Counted from the stretch's first letter, positions 1 to 7,073 are shown. The stretch: 9,809 nt of DNA from JBDTMC01 sp039934475 (GCA_039934475.1 JBDTMC010000293.1:1-9809), one strand, 5' to 3'. A program made the numbers and translations. The notes: a model not told the origin generated them from the sequence alone.

Positions 1-1476
1 GTTCGCCCGGCTCACCAGATAGCTGGATTGAATGGGCTTGGGACCGAAGCGCAGATGCGAAACGGTAATCGAACCCGACTTCTTCGAATCGTAGACGAAA
101 TAGCCTTGCGCGTAATTGTCGGTGTCTTCGCCGATGATTTTGATGGAGTTCTTGTTGGCGCCGACGGTGCCATCCGCACCGAGACCCCAGAAGAGGGCGC
201 GCACGGTCTTCGGATCCTCCGTGGAGAAGGCGGCATCGTAGTCGATGCTGGTGTGAGTAACGTCGTCGTTGATGCCGACGGTGAAGTGGTTCTTCGGAGA
301 GGGCTTCGACATTTCGTCGAAGACACCCTTTACCATGGCAGGCGTGAATTCCTTGGAAGACAACCCGTAGCGCCCCCCGATAAGGCGGGGATAGGAAGTG
401 AAGGGGGCGCTACCGGCCGCGAACGCCTCGGCCACCGCGGTGACTGTGTCCGTATAAAGAGGCTCACCCGATCCGCCGGGCTCCTTAGTGCGATCAAGCA
501 CGGCCAGAGTCTTGACGGAAGCGGGGAGAGCCTGTATGAATTGATCCGCGGAGAACGGGCGATAGAGACGTACTTTAAGAATGCCGACCTTTTGCCCCTG
601 GGCGGTGAGATAATCCACCGTCTCCTGCGCGGCCTCAGCGCCGGAGCCCATCAGAATAATGACGCGATCGGCGTCGGGGGCTCCTACGTATTCAAACAAT
701 TTGTACTGCCGGCCGGCGATGGCGGCAAACCGGTCCATCACCTTCTGGACGATGCCGGGGCAGGCATCGTAGAACTTGTTCACGGATTCGCGGCCCTGAA
801 AGTAGACGTCGGGGTTCTGGGCAGTGCCACGAATGAAGGGGTTATCGGGGGAGAGGGCGCGGGCACGGAAGGCGCGGACGGATTCCTCGTCGATCATCTC
901 CCGCAGGTCATCCATCGTCAACTGTTCCACTTTGGCGACTTCGTGGGAGGTGCGGAAACCGTCGAAGAAGTGGATGAAGGGGATACGCGACTCCAGGGTT
1001 ACCGCCTGGGAGATGATCGCCATGTCCATCACTTCCTGGACGGAATTGGCAACGAGCATGCCCCAACCGGTGGCGCGAACGCTCATCACATCCTGGTGAT
1101 CGCCAAAGATGGACAGCGCCTGTGCGGCCAACGAACGGGCCGCCACATGGAAGACCGTGGGCGTGAGCTCGCCGGCGATCTTATACATGTTGGGGATCAT
1201 CAGGAGCAACCCCTGGGCGGAGGTAAATGTGGTGGTGAGGGATCCAGTCTGCAGCGCGCCGTGACAGGAGCCGGCGGCGCCGCCTTCGCTCTGCATTTCG
1301 ACGACAGACGGCACTGTTCCCCAAATATTGGGTTTTCCCTCAGAGGACCACTGGTCCGACCATTCGCCCATGGTCGATGAAGGGGTAATGGGGTAAATAG
1401 CAATCACTTCGTTGACTTTGTGAGCAACGTAGGCTGCTGCTTCGTTGCCGTCAATCGTAACCTTGGGTCTGATCAT
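1..1476 (-). CDS. nifJ: Pyruvate:ferredoxin (flavodoxin) oxidoreductase, N-terminal 492 residues (partial at window edge)
   Basis: The enzyme oxidatively decarboxylates pyruvate to acetyl-CoA with ferredoxin or flavodoxin as electron acceptor, in the cytoplasm, using thiamine diphosphate and 4Fe-4S clusters. The minus-strand frame is open from 1476 to base 1 and has no stop because the gene leaves the window. The protein starts MIRPKVTIDGNEAA, then IYPITPSSTM at residues 27-36, EMQSEGGAAG at 60-69, IFGDHQDV at 123-130 and FFDGFRTSHE at 170-179. Thr31 and Arg114 coincide in number and context with the pyruvate-binding residues of Desulfovibrio africanus PFOR. GLGADGTVGANKNSIKIIGE of the gamma-type domain appears near residue 445, and the fragment ends in SHLRFGPKPIQSSYLVSRAN. 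Full-length relatives have about 1,180-1,200 residues, so the ferredoxin and TPP domains lie outside. The start at 1476 fits the family N-terminus; an in-frame ATG at 1503 would add nine residues. Neither has a clear Shine-Dalgarno. Confidence 0.96.
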   Translation of the reverse strand, partial: MIRPKVTIDGNEAAAYVAHKVNEVIAIYPITPSSTMGEWSDQWSSEGKPNIWGTVPSVVEMQSEGGAAGSCHGALQTGSLTTTFTSAQGLLLMIPNMYKIAGELTPTVFHVAARSLAAQALSIFGDHQDVMSVRATGWGMLVANSVQEVMDMAIISQAVTLESRIPFIHFFDGFRTSHEVAKVEQLTMDDLREMIDEESVRAFRARALSPDNPFIRGTAQNPDVYFQGRESVNKFYDACPGIVQKVMDRFAAIAGRQYKLFEYVGAPDADRVIILMGSGAEAAQETVDYLTAQGQKVGILKVRLYRPFSADQFIQALPASVKTLAVLDRTKEPGGSGEPLYTDTVTAVAEAFAAGSAPFTSYPRLIGGRYGLSSKEFTPAMVKGVFDEMSKPSPKNHFTVGINDDVTHTSIDYDAAFSTEDPKTVRALFWGLGADGTVGANKNSIKIIGEDTDNYAQGYFVYDSKKSGSITVSHLRFGPKPIQSSYLVSRAN

Positions 1477-1547
1477 GTTGAAAAAATCCGTTGAAGAATC
1501 CATCAGTGGGGTAGCACGTGAGGGTCCAACCTGTCGCGCTTATTCGA

Positions 1548-1555
1548 TTATCAGA
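1548..1555 (-). promoter_or_regulatory. Possible -10 element upstream of nifJ (TCTGATAA)
   Basis: Read on the minus strand, TCTGATAAT contains GATAAT, close to the TATAAT consensus. It lies 45 nt upstream of the ATG at 1503 and 72 nt upstream of the preferred ATG at 1476. No good -35 hexamer is seen at 16-18 nt spacing, so the call is weak. The same octamer occurs 45 nt upstream of the preferred cyaY start. Confidence 0.25.
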
Positions 1556-1648
1556 TCCGACAGTCCTTGATCACGACGTAAACAGAAGAAAATGCAAAGC
1601 GGAGCCGATTGGGTGATTTGGCGTAGAGGCTTGGTGGGCGCCCGACTG

Positions 1649-1664
1649 CCCACTGGGAAGTGGG
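1649..1664. repeat. Small perfect hairpin in the gap upstream of nifJ
   Basis: The arms cccact (1649-1654) and agtggg (1659-1664) are perfectly complementary around a four-base loop (ggga). Two G-U wobble pairs could extend the stem when read on the plus strand. There is no following T-run on either strand, so it does not look like a rho-independent terminator. It may be a folded leader element of nifJ or chance in G-rich sequence. Confidence 0.3.
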
Positions 1665-1948
1665 TGAGATCACGCAGTCTGGCGAGGATTGGGTGCGTGG
1701 CATGGCGGGTTGGGGCTGGGGGAACCGGCCCGGCGGCTGAAATACCGGTTGAATGAAGGCACACTCTCCGACGACGAACAGACCGAGTGATGCTAGTCAA
1801 CGCGGCCGAGTTCGTCGCTATCCAATAGCTGAAAGCACGGAAGCACGCCTCATAAGCTGGAACAGGCTAAGCGCTGAGGAGACCACGACGCGCGCCGCGT
1901 TGGAACTGCGCACGGAAATCGACTCCCTACCAGCTGACTGACGAGTTA

Positions 1949-2779
1949 CTAGAAATGCGCCCCGCCGCTCGCGATCAGCACTTCACCCGAAACATAGTCC
2001 GAAAGCGGCGAACAGAAGAAGACCACCGCTCCGGCCGCCTCATCCGGAGTACCTAGCCGTCCCAGCGGGCACATCGTTTTCATCACTTCGATCGTCTTCT
2101 CCTGCACGCCGACGGCGATCTGGCGCCCCGCGACGTCGATGGTTTGAGGCTTGTCAACGATGGGCTGGATGAGACGCGTCTCGATAAGGCCGAAGCCGAC
2201 TGCATTCACGTTGACGTTGTAGCGGCCCCATTCCTTGGCGAGCGTCTTCGTGAGGCCGATCACGCCTGCTTTCCCGGACCCGTATCCGGCTTGGCCGGCG
2301 TTGCCGTCCGTGCCGGAGATCGAGGTGATGTTCACTACCTTCCGCATCACGCGACGGCCTTCGGCGGTCTCCTTCTTAGCCGTCTCACGAATCCAGTGCG
2401 ATGCAGCCCGCAAGACGCGGAACGGCGCTACGAGGTGAATGTCGAGCATCGCTTGGAACTGCTCATCAGACATCTTCTGGATGACGTTATCCCAGGTGTA
2501 ACCCGCGTTGTTGACGATGATGTCGAGGGAACCGAAGCGCGCCAGAGTCGCATCAACCACCGCCTGGGGGAACGCCGCATCGGTGAGGTTGCCGGCGACC
2601 GCGGCGGCATTTCCACCAGTCGCTGTGATGACGGCGGCCGTTTCTTCCACGACCGCGGCATCGAGGTCTGTGCAGAGGACGGCGGCTCCAGCGGCAGCAA
2701 GCTGCGAGGCTATGGAACGGCCGATTCCGCGGCCCGCGCCGGTGACGAGTGCGGTTTTGCCGTGAAGTGTGAAGGGCAT
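1949..2779 (-). CDS. SDR-family NAD(P)-dependent oxidoreductase (FabG/MFE-2-like)
   Basis: This is a classical short-chain dehydrogenase/reductase, 276 residues, cytoplasmic, probably acting on a 3-hydroxyacyl or other secondary alcohol/ketone; the substrate is unknown. The Rossmann glycine motif TGAGRGIG is at residues 13-20, NNAG at 90-93, and the catalytic triad is Ser153, Tyr166 and Lys170 in the usual YxxxK spacing. Asp38 at the end of the second strand favours NAD(H). Two oddities are seen. The position normally holding the tetrad Asn reads DIHLVAPF, with His115. A charged insert (about 131-147) and an extra C-terminal segment (about 206-230) make it longer than the 244-residue E. coli FabG. 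His at this position is familiar from peroxisomal MFE-2 hydroxyacyl-CoA dehydrogenases. It starts 9 nt after the ltaE stop with no clear Shine-Dalgarno, so translation is probably coupled. Calling it plain fabG would be overreach. Confidence 0.92.
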   Translation of the reverse strand: MPFTLHGKTALVTGAGRGIGRSIASQLAAAGAAVLCTDLDAAVVEETAAVITATGGNAAAVAGNLTDAAFPQAVVDATLARFGSLDIIVNNAGYTWDNVIQKMSDEQFQAMLDIHLVAPFRVLRAASHWIRETAKKETAEGRRVMRKVVNITSISGTDGNAGQAGYGSGKAGVIGLTKTLAKEWGRYNVNVNAVGFGLIETRLIQPIVDKPQTIDVAGRQIAVGVQEKTIEVMKTMCPLGRLGTPDEAAGAVVFFCSPLSDYVSGEVLIASGGAHF

Positions 2780-2788
2780 CGAGTTTGA

Positions 2789-3844
2789 TTATGCCGCAGT
2801 AGGAGCGCCTGCGGTGCAGAGGTCCGCCACCAGCGCGAGGGCGCGCTCACAATCGCCTCTGGTCACGTCGTAATGAGTCACCATACGCATTTCGCGGTCA
2901 CTGACGCCGTTGGCAAGCACGCCGCGGAGATTGAGTTCGTGACTGAACTGGTCGGGGGTGAAGCCAGTTCCACTAGTGTCGAAGATCACGATGTTGGTCT
3001 GCACGCGGGCCGGGTGGATGGTGATTCCAGGGATGACGGCCAGGCCTTCGGCAAGCAGGCGGGCGTTGGCGTGGTCTTCCGGCAGGCGCTTTGGCATCTC
3101 TTCCAATGCGATCAGTCCGGCCGCGGCGAGTACACCGGCCTGGCGCATACCGCCTCCCAGGCGTTTGCGGTAGAGGCGGGCGCGGGCCATATCCCGCTCC
3201 GTGCCCACCAACATCGAGCCAACCGGGGCGCCCAATCCCTTCGACAGACAAAACATGACCGTATCCACATTCTTCACAATCGTACTGACGGGCAGGCCCG
3301 CCGCCGTCGCGGCATTGAAGAGGCGAGCGCCATCCATGTGGACCCTGAGACCCAAGCGGTGTGATTCCTCGCAGATCTCATCGATCACCGCCTGCGGATA
3401 GACAGTTCCGCCGGCCATGTTGTGCGTGTTCTCGATCTCGATACAGCCTGTGGGCGCCGCGTGAGGACCGAGTGGACGGATCTCCCGGCGAATCGACTCC
3501 CATCGCAAGATCCCGTCCGGAGAGGAGATGGCCCTCGGCACACACCCTGCAAACCAGGCGACCATGGAAAGCTCGTAGTTCAGCAGATGCCCCCGAGCCT
3601 CGCAGATCACTTCCTGACCGTGCTCAGTGAGGACCTTGACGGCGATGGTGTTGCCCATCGTTCCAGTAGGCACAAACAAAGCGGCTTCTTTGTCGAGGAG
3701 TTCGGCGGCCCGCTGCTCCAACCGATTAATTGTGGGGTCCTCACCATAGACGTCGTCACCCACCTCGGCCTCAGCCATGGCGCGGCGCATGGCAGGCGTG
3801 GGACGAGTCACCGTATCGCTTCGCAGATCGATCATTCCATACAT
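2789..3844 (-). CDS. ltaE: Low-specificity L-threonine aldolase
   Basis: This PLP enzyme cleaves L-threonine and L-allo-threonine to glycine and acetaldehyde in the cytoplasm. From the ATG at 3844 it has 351 residues; E. coli LtaE has 333. The N-terminus MIDLRSDTVTRPT is a family signature, followed by GDDVYGEDPT. His86 (RGHLLNYE) is where a histidine stacks on PLP in homologues, HMDGAR holds the PLP-nitrogen Asp171, and the Schiff-base lysine is Lys202 in CLSKGLGAPVGS. GGGMRQAGVLAAAG follows. The frame stays open upstream to 3949, but that extension overlaps hemW and is not family-like. The ATG at 3844 has AGGG (3853-3856) eight bases upstream. The ATG at 3835 gives the exact E. coli-like N-terminus and remains possible. 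The gene lies 73 nt after the hemW stop and directly before the SDR gene. A role in glycine supply or threonine breakdown is inferred. Confidence 0.95.
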   Translation of the reverse strand: MYGMIDLRSDTVTRPTPAMRRAMAEAEVGDDVYGEDPTINRLEQRAAELLDKEAALFVPTGTMGNTIAVKVLTEHGQEVICEARGHLLNYELSMVAWFAGCVPRAISSPDGILRWESIRREIRPLGPHAAPTGCIEIENTHNMAGGTVYPQAVIDEICEESHRLGLRVHMDGARLFNAATAAGLPVSTIVKNVDTVMFCLSKGLGAPVGSMLVGTERDMARARLYRKRLGGGMRQAGVLAAAGLIALEEMPKRLPEDHANARLLAEGLAVIPGITIHPARVQTNIVIFDTSGTGFTPDQFSHELNLRGVLANGVSDREMRMVTHYDVTRGDCERALALVADLCTAGAPTAA

Positions 3845-3848
3845 TATA
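3843..3848 (-). promoter_or_regulatory. Perfect TATAAT overlapping the ltaE start
   Basis: The minus strand reads CACTATAATGTATGG, so a consensus -10 hexamer shares its last two bases with the ATG at 3844. If used, transcription would start at or just before the second ATG at 3835 and give a leaderless or nearly leaderless message. No TTGACA-like -35 is seen 16-18 bases upstream (the region reads ATAAGG), so it may be coincidence. Confidence 0.3.
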
Positions 3849-3917
3849 GTGACCCTAGAAAAAGCCCTTATCGCGGGTGCAGTTACCGGCGAAGCGCCTC
3901 CCAATTCGCTGCATACA

Positions 3918-5015
3918 TCAACCGATGAGGAACTCCTGAAACACCTCATTGGAAAGCAGCACTCCGCGGGAAGTCAGCCGTAATAGGCCGCCCGCTGATT
4001 CCAACAAGCCTTCGCTGATAAAACGGTGAATCGGTGCCTCGAATTGGCGCCACTCGTCGGGCGTGGGCCGAATGCCTTCCGAGAGTCGCAACCCTACGAA
4101 GAAACGCTCGTCAGCCGCATGGGCCGGCGTCTCTTCGACACACGGTGATTCGCCGCGCTGCATGCGGGCCACGTACTCGGCGGCATCGTCGGTGTTCTGG
4201 CGCCGTACTCCGTTTTCGAGCGAATGCGCGTCAGTGCCAAAGCCGACATAAGGTTCCAGACGCCAGTACTTCAGGTTGTGCGCCGATTCGCAGCCCGGCC
4301 GCGCGAAGTTGGAGATCTCATAGCGCGGAAGCCCCATCGCCGCCAACCGCTCCACGGCCTCTTCATAGAAGGCCGCGATGCGCTCGTCACTGGGAATATC
4401 CGGTGCTCCATAGCGCTTGCCGTTAAGAAGGACTTCCTGGCCCAACCGGCTGTCCTCGTCAATTTCCAGCATATATATGGAGACGTGGGACGGTTGCAGC
4501 CGCTCTATCCAGGCTAACGATTCGCGCCAGCTGTCTTCGGTCTGGCCGGCGAGGCCGGCGATGAGATCGATGTTCACCTCAGCAATGCCGGCGGCGGCGA
4601 GCACAGCCAACTCATTTTCCACAATCGCCGCCGTGTGTTTGCGTCCCGTGCGGGCTATTTCCTTCTGTACGAAGCTCTGCACGCCGAGGCTGACGCGCGT
4701 AATGCCGGATTCGCGCCAGGAACGGGCGCGCTCAATGCTGACAGTGCCTGGGGCCGCTTCCATCGTCGCCTCGCGCCAGGGCTTGCCGGGTACGGCCGCC
4801 AAAACTCGCGCCAGCGCGGCCAAATCCATCTGACTCGGCGTGCCCCCGCCCAAGTAAACCGTCTCAGGCGTCCAGGCCCAGTGATGTGCGCCGATTTCCC
4901 CTTCCAGCGCTTGAGGATACTGCTCTTCGAGCACTCGCGGAAGCACACCGGACGCGAAGTTACAATACGTACATTTCTGAGCGCAAAACGGATACGAGAT
5001 GTAAACTCCGGGCAA
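3918..5015 (-). CDS. hemW: HemW-type radical SAM heme chaperone (coproporphyrinogen oxidase-like)
   Basis: HemW binds heme and a SAM-coordinated 4Fe-4S cluster and is thought to deliver heme to membrane hemoproteins. It is often misannotated as oxygen-independent coproporphyrinogen III oxidase. The 365 residues contain the radical-SAM triad CAQKCTYC (Cys11, Cys15, Cys18) followed by Asn-Phe, so the fourth cysteine of true HemN (CxxxCxxCxC) is absent. GGGTPS is at 56-61. HNLKYW at 246-251 is the HNxxYW motif diagnostic of HemW. The C-terminus SNEVFQEFLIG is typical. The start is a TTG at 5013-5015, one codon after the in-frame TAA of cyaY; no ATG or GTG fits before the essential cysteines. The nearest Shine-Dalgarno-like GAGGAA lies about 15 nt upstream inside cyaY, so initiation is probably coupled to frataxin translation. 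ltaE follows 73 nt downstream. Confidence 0.95.
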   Translation of the reverse strand: MPGVYISYPFCAQKCTYCNFASGVLPRVLEEQYPQALEGEIGAHHWAWTPETVYLGGGTPSQMDLAALARVLAAVPGKPWREATMEAAPGTVSIERARSWRESGITRVSLGVQSFVQKEIARTGRKHTAAIVENELAVLAAAGIAEVNIDLIAGLAGQTEDSWRESLAWIERLQPSHVSIYMLEIDEDSRLGQEVLLNGKRYGAPDIPSDERIAAFYEEAVERLAAMGLPRYEISNFARPGCESAHNLKYWRLEPYVGFGTDAHSLENGVRRQNTDDAAEYVARMQRGESPCVEETPAHAADERFFVGLRLSEGIRPTPDEWRQFEAPIHRFISEGLLESAGGLLRLTSRGVLLSNEVFQEFLIG

Positions 5016-5018
5016 AGT

Positions 5019-5351
5019 TTACAGAATCACTTCCTCGTCGAGTTGCTCCGCCACGGCCCATTCCATCAGTTCCAAGAGGGACTGGCCGGTCTCCGGAAGA
5101 ACGAACTCCCCCTGCTCTTCCTTCCAATCCAGCTTGAAGCTGCGGGTGTGGGCCGAAACCCAAATCTGGCGGACTGGGGAATTGGGGCTAACGACGAACT
5201 TAGCCGGGGGCTCTTCGAATTCAATACTGAGCGCGCCACTGTTGAAATCCGCTTCGAAACCCTCGTACTCCTCCGAGGCATCGTTCAAAGCGTCATAGAG
5301 ATCCTGCAGCGCCTCGTCGGCGCGCGTCTTGAACTCCTGCTCGTCCATCAT
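5019..5351 (-). CDS. cyaY: Frataxin / CyaY family iron-binding protein
   Basis: Frataxins are small acidic cytoplasmic (or mitochondrial) proteins that bind iron and the cysteine desulfurase complex and tune Fe-S cluster assembly. The 110-residue product has the full fold order: an acidic first helix (MDEQEFKTRADEALQDLYDA), a first strand GALSIEF, the sheet segment FVVSPNSPVRQIWVSAHTRS with the conserved Trp64, FKLDW, and a C-terminal helix ETGQSLLELMEW. E. coli CyaY has 106 residues and begins MNDSEFHRLADQ, which aligns with MDEQEFKTRADE here. QIWVS and LDW resemble mitochondrial frataxins as much as CyaY. The start at 5351 is preferred because GGAG (5358-5361) lies six bases upstream; ATGs at 5348 and 5363 are alternatives, and the latter lacks a Shine-Dalgarno. 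It is the first gene of a minus-strand run into hemW and is divergent from bshC. Confidence 0.9.
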   Translation of the reverse strand: MMDEQEFKTRADEALQDLYDALNDASEEYEGFEADFNSGALSIEFEEPPAKFVVSPNSPVRQIWVSAHTRSFKLDWKEEQGEFVLPETGQSLLELMEWAVAEQLDEEVIL

Positions 5352-5357
5352 TTCGGT

Positions 5358-5361
5358 CTCC
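5358..5361 (-). promoter_or_regulatory. Shine-Dalgarno GGAG that decides the cyaY start
   Basis: On the minus strand GGAG is followed by ACCGAA and ATG (5351), a good six-base spacing. The ATG three codons or so further up (5363) overlaps this site and has none of its own, so the shorter frataxin is preferred. Confidence 0.5.
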
Positions 5362-5363
5362 AT

Positions 5364-5480
5364 TCAGCGGCGTGGAATTGCTGGATACTCTGAAGTTATC
5401 AGACTCGGGAATCTTCCGCCCTCCCTGAATCATCTGTTACCCTGGAACGGTTCGCACATGAACGCCGGGCCCCATATCGC
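5364..5480. promoter_or_regulatory. Divergent promoter region between cyaY and bshC
   Basis: The 117 bases separate two oppositely oriented genes, so promoters for both should lie here or overlap the gene starts. On the minus strand TCTGATAAC (ending at 5395-5403) contains GATAAC, a possible -10 for cyaY at 45-52 nt from the preferred ATG. No convincing -35 is seen on either strand, and no clear bshC promoter or operator palindrome was recognised. Confidence 0.4.
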
Positions 5481-7058
5481 ATGGAATCTTCTTGTATCCG
5501 CCATACCGATCTTCCGCACACTTCCCGGCTCTACGCGGATTTCATCTACCATTATGATCGGGTTTCCTCGTATTACCCTCACCCCGCCTTAGATTTGAAG
5601 GAGTACGCCAGGGTCGCCAGCGAGCTCCGCTTTCCCGAAGACCGCCGCGCCGCGCTGGCTGCGGCCCTGCGGCGAACGAACGGCGAAAGCAGGGCGCTCG
5701 ATCTGCTTGAGCTCCCGGACACCGTGGCGATCGTCACCGGCCAGCAAGTGGGTCTGTTTTCCGGCCCGGCGTACACAATCTACAAGGCTCTCACGGTGGC
5801 GCGTCTTGCGGCCCATCTCAACGAACAGGGCATCAACGCCGTACCGATCTTCTGGCTCGCCACCGAGGACCATGATTTTGCCGAAGTGGACCACTGTTGG
5901 GTGTTCAACGCGGCGAACCAGCCTGTGCGGCTGCAGTTGCAGGAAGGCGGCGCCCCGCAGGTACCCGTCGGCGGTTTCAAGCTGAAAGACGTCCCGCTGG
6001 CGGCACTTCGCGAGGCCCTGGGCAACCTTCCCTTCGCCGAGGAAGTGCTCTCACTGGTGGAGGAGTCCTACGTCGTGGGCGAGACGATGGGCGGGAGCTT
6101 CACGCGCCTGCTGCGGCGACTATTGACCGGTTACGGCTTCCTGTTTGTGGACCCTCTCGATCCTGCGATTCGCGAATTGGCCGCGCCCATCCTCAGCAAG
6201 GCGGTGGATGCCATGCCCCAGCTGATGCCGGCGCTGCTGGCGCGCAACCAAGAGTTGGAAACCGCCGGCTACCACGCGCAGGTTCACTTGGAATCTGAGA
6301 CGTCGCTGGTCTTCCTATTGGAAGGGGAACGGCGGCTGACGCTGAAACGGCGTAACGGAGATTTTGTCGCACGCGACCGCAAGTTCACCGCGCAGGAACT
6401 AAAAGACAAGGCCGATCACCTCTCTCCCAACGCGCTGCTGCGCCCCATCGTTCAGGACTACATTATGCCTACCGCCGCTTACGCCGGCGGACCCGCGGAA
6501 CTGGCCTACTTCGCCCAATCCTCGGTCATCTACGAAGCTTTGCTGGGACGCATGCCCGTGGTGATGCCCCGCGCCGGGTTCACGCTGCTTGATGAGCGAA
6601 GCCGCAAGCTGATGTCGAAATACAAATTGACGCTGGAGAGCGCCCTCCACGGCGAGGATCTGTTGCGCCATCGAATCGCCCAGACGCTGGTGCCGCACGG
6701 CCTACAAAGCCGCTTCGGTGAAGCGTCATCCGTCGTTGCCCACCAGTTGGACCGTCTTCGCGAAGGCTTGGCCGCGTTCGATCCAACACTTGCTGCCGCA
6801 CTCGACAAGAGCCGGGCAAAGATGCTTTACCAGTTGTCGAAGGTGGAAGGCAAGACGGCGCGGGCGTCCATGAAGCACGATGAGCGAGCCGCCGGGGATG
6901 CCTCCTGGCTCTCTGGCCTTCTGTTCCCCGAGAAACACTTACAGGAGCGTTTTTACAGCATTCTCCCGTTCCTGGCGCGCCACGGACTTGATTTAGTCGA
7001 CCGCGTTTATGAGAATGTCCACTTGGAATGTCCGGACCACGTGATCCTCACGGTCTGA
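5481..7058 (+). CDS. bshC: Bacillithiol biosynthesis cysteine-adding enzyme BshC
   Basis: BshC adds cysteine to glucosaminyl-malate, the last step of bacillithiol (Cys-GlcN-malate) synthesis; the thiol buffers redox and metal stress in the cytoplasm. The 525-residue length matches the family. The N-terminus ESSCIRHTDLPHTSRLYADF fits the usual IPHTSRL pattern. TGQQVGLFSGP is near residue 86, PIFWLATEDHDFAEV near 122, and LSPNALLRPIVQDYIMPTAA near 314 with GGPAELAYFAQ just after. The region around 415-470 is the predicted coiled-coil arm of this family. The start at 5481 matches homologues; there is no in-frame ATG upstream and no strong Shine-Dalgarno. It is divergent from cyaY and followed after 15 nt by an aldolase. 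bshA and bshB are not in the window, which is normal because the genes are often scattered. Confidence 0.95.
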   Translation: MESSCIRHTDLPHTSRLYADFIYHYDRVSSYYPHPALDLKEYARVASELRFPEDRRAALAAALRRTNGESRALDLLELPDTVAIVTGQQVGLFSGPAYTIYKALTVARLAAHLNEQGINAVPIFWLATEDHDFAEVDHCWVFNAANQPVRLQLQEGGAPQVPVGGFKLKDVPLAALREALGNLPFAEEVLSLVEESYVVGETMGGSFTRLLRRLLTGYGFLFVDPLDPAIRELAAPILSKAVDAMPQLMPALLARNQELETAGYHAQVHLESETSLVFLLEGERRLTLKRRNGDFVARDRKFTAQELKDKADHLSPNALLRPIVQDYIMPTAAYAGGPAELAYFAQSSVIYEALLGRMPVVMPRAGFTLLDERSRKLMSKYKLTLESALHGEDLLRHRIAQTLVPHGLQSRFGEASSVVAHQLDRLREGLAAFDPTLAAALDKSRAKMLYQLSKVEGKTARASMKHDERAAGDASWLSGLLFPEKHLQERFYSILPFLARHGLDLVDRVYENVHLECPDHVILTV

Positions 7059-7073
7059 ACTCCTGCAATTTTT

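Larger units (their letters stand above)
1504..1948. other. Intergenic gap between the SDR gene and nifJ, no convincing gene
   Basis: About 445 bases separate the SDR stop from the earliest nifJ start. Short open frames exist on both strands (minus 1540-1800, plus 1753-1941), but neither has a ribosome site or a recognisable domain. The right half, about 1790-1930, has a coding-like look in one plus frame (ending SAEETTTRAALELRTEIDSL) and could be a decayed gene fragment; this is speculative. Visible structure is an 8-bp palindrome (gggcgccc, 1636-1643) followed by a small hairpin (1649-1664). TCTGATAA on the minus strand (1548-1555) is the best -10-like element for nifJ, without a convincing -35. 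No T-run terminator was found after the SDR gene. Confidence 0.6.

Noticed and set aside
28..1380. Long plus-strand open frame of 450 codons
   Set aside because: It lies antisense to nifJ, whose translation matches the PFOR family throughout; the plus translation has no recognisable domain and is a codon-bias shadow.
1540..1800. Minus-strand 86-codon frame upstream of nifJ
   Set aside because: TTG start, no ribosome site, composition rich in Arg/Pro/Thr without domain features; it probably lies in the nifJ leader region.
1826..1855. Short resemblance to the AGCTGAAAGCA...AAGCACG segment near the 3' end of 23S rRNA
   Set aside because: The match is limited to about 25 bases with gaps and no flanking rRNA sequence; probably coincidence.
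1753..1941. Plus-strand 62-codon frame with a protein-like C-terminal half
   Set aside because: No Shine-Dalgarno and no recognised family, and it overlaps an equally open frame on the other strand. Kept only as a possible remnant in the gap description.
3845..3949. Upstream extension of the threonine aldolase frame to 3949
   Set aside because: It would overlap the end of hemW, and the added 35 residues do not resemble the family N-terminus, which begins at MIDLRSDTV.
3918..5015. Annotation as oxygen-independent coproporphyrinogen III oxidase (HemN)
   Set aside because: The fourth cysteine of the HemN motif is missing and the HemW marker HNxxYW is present.
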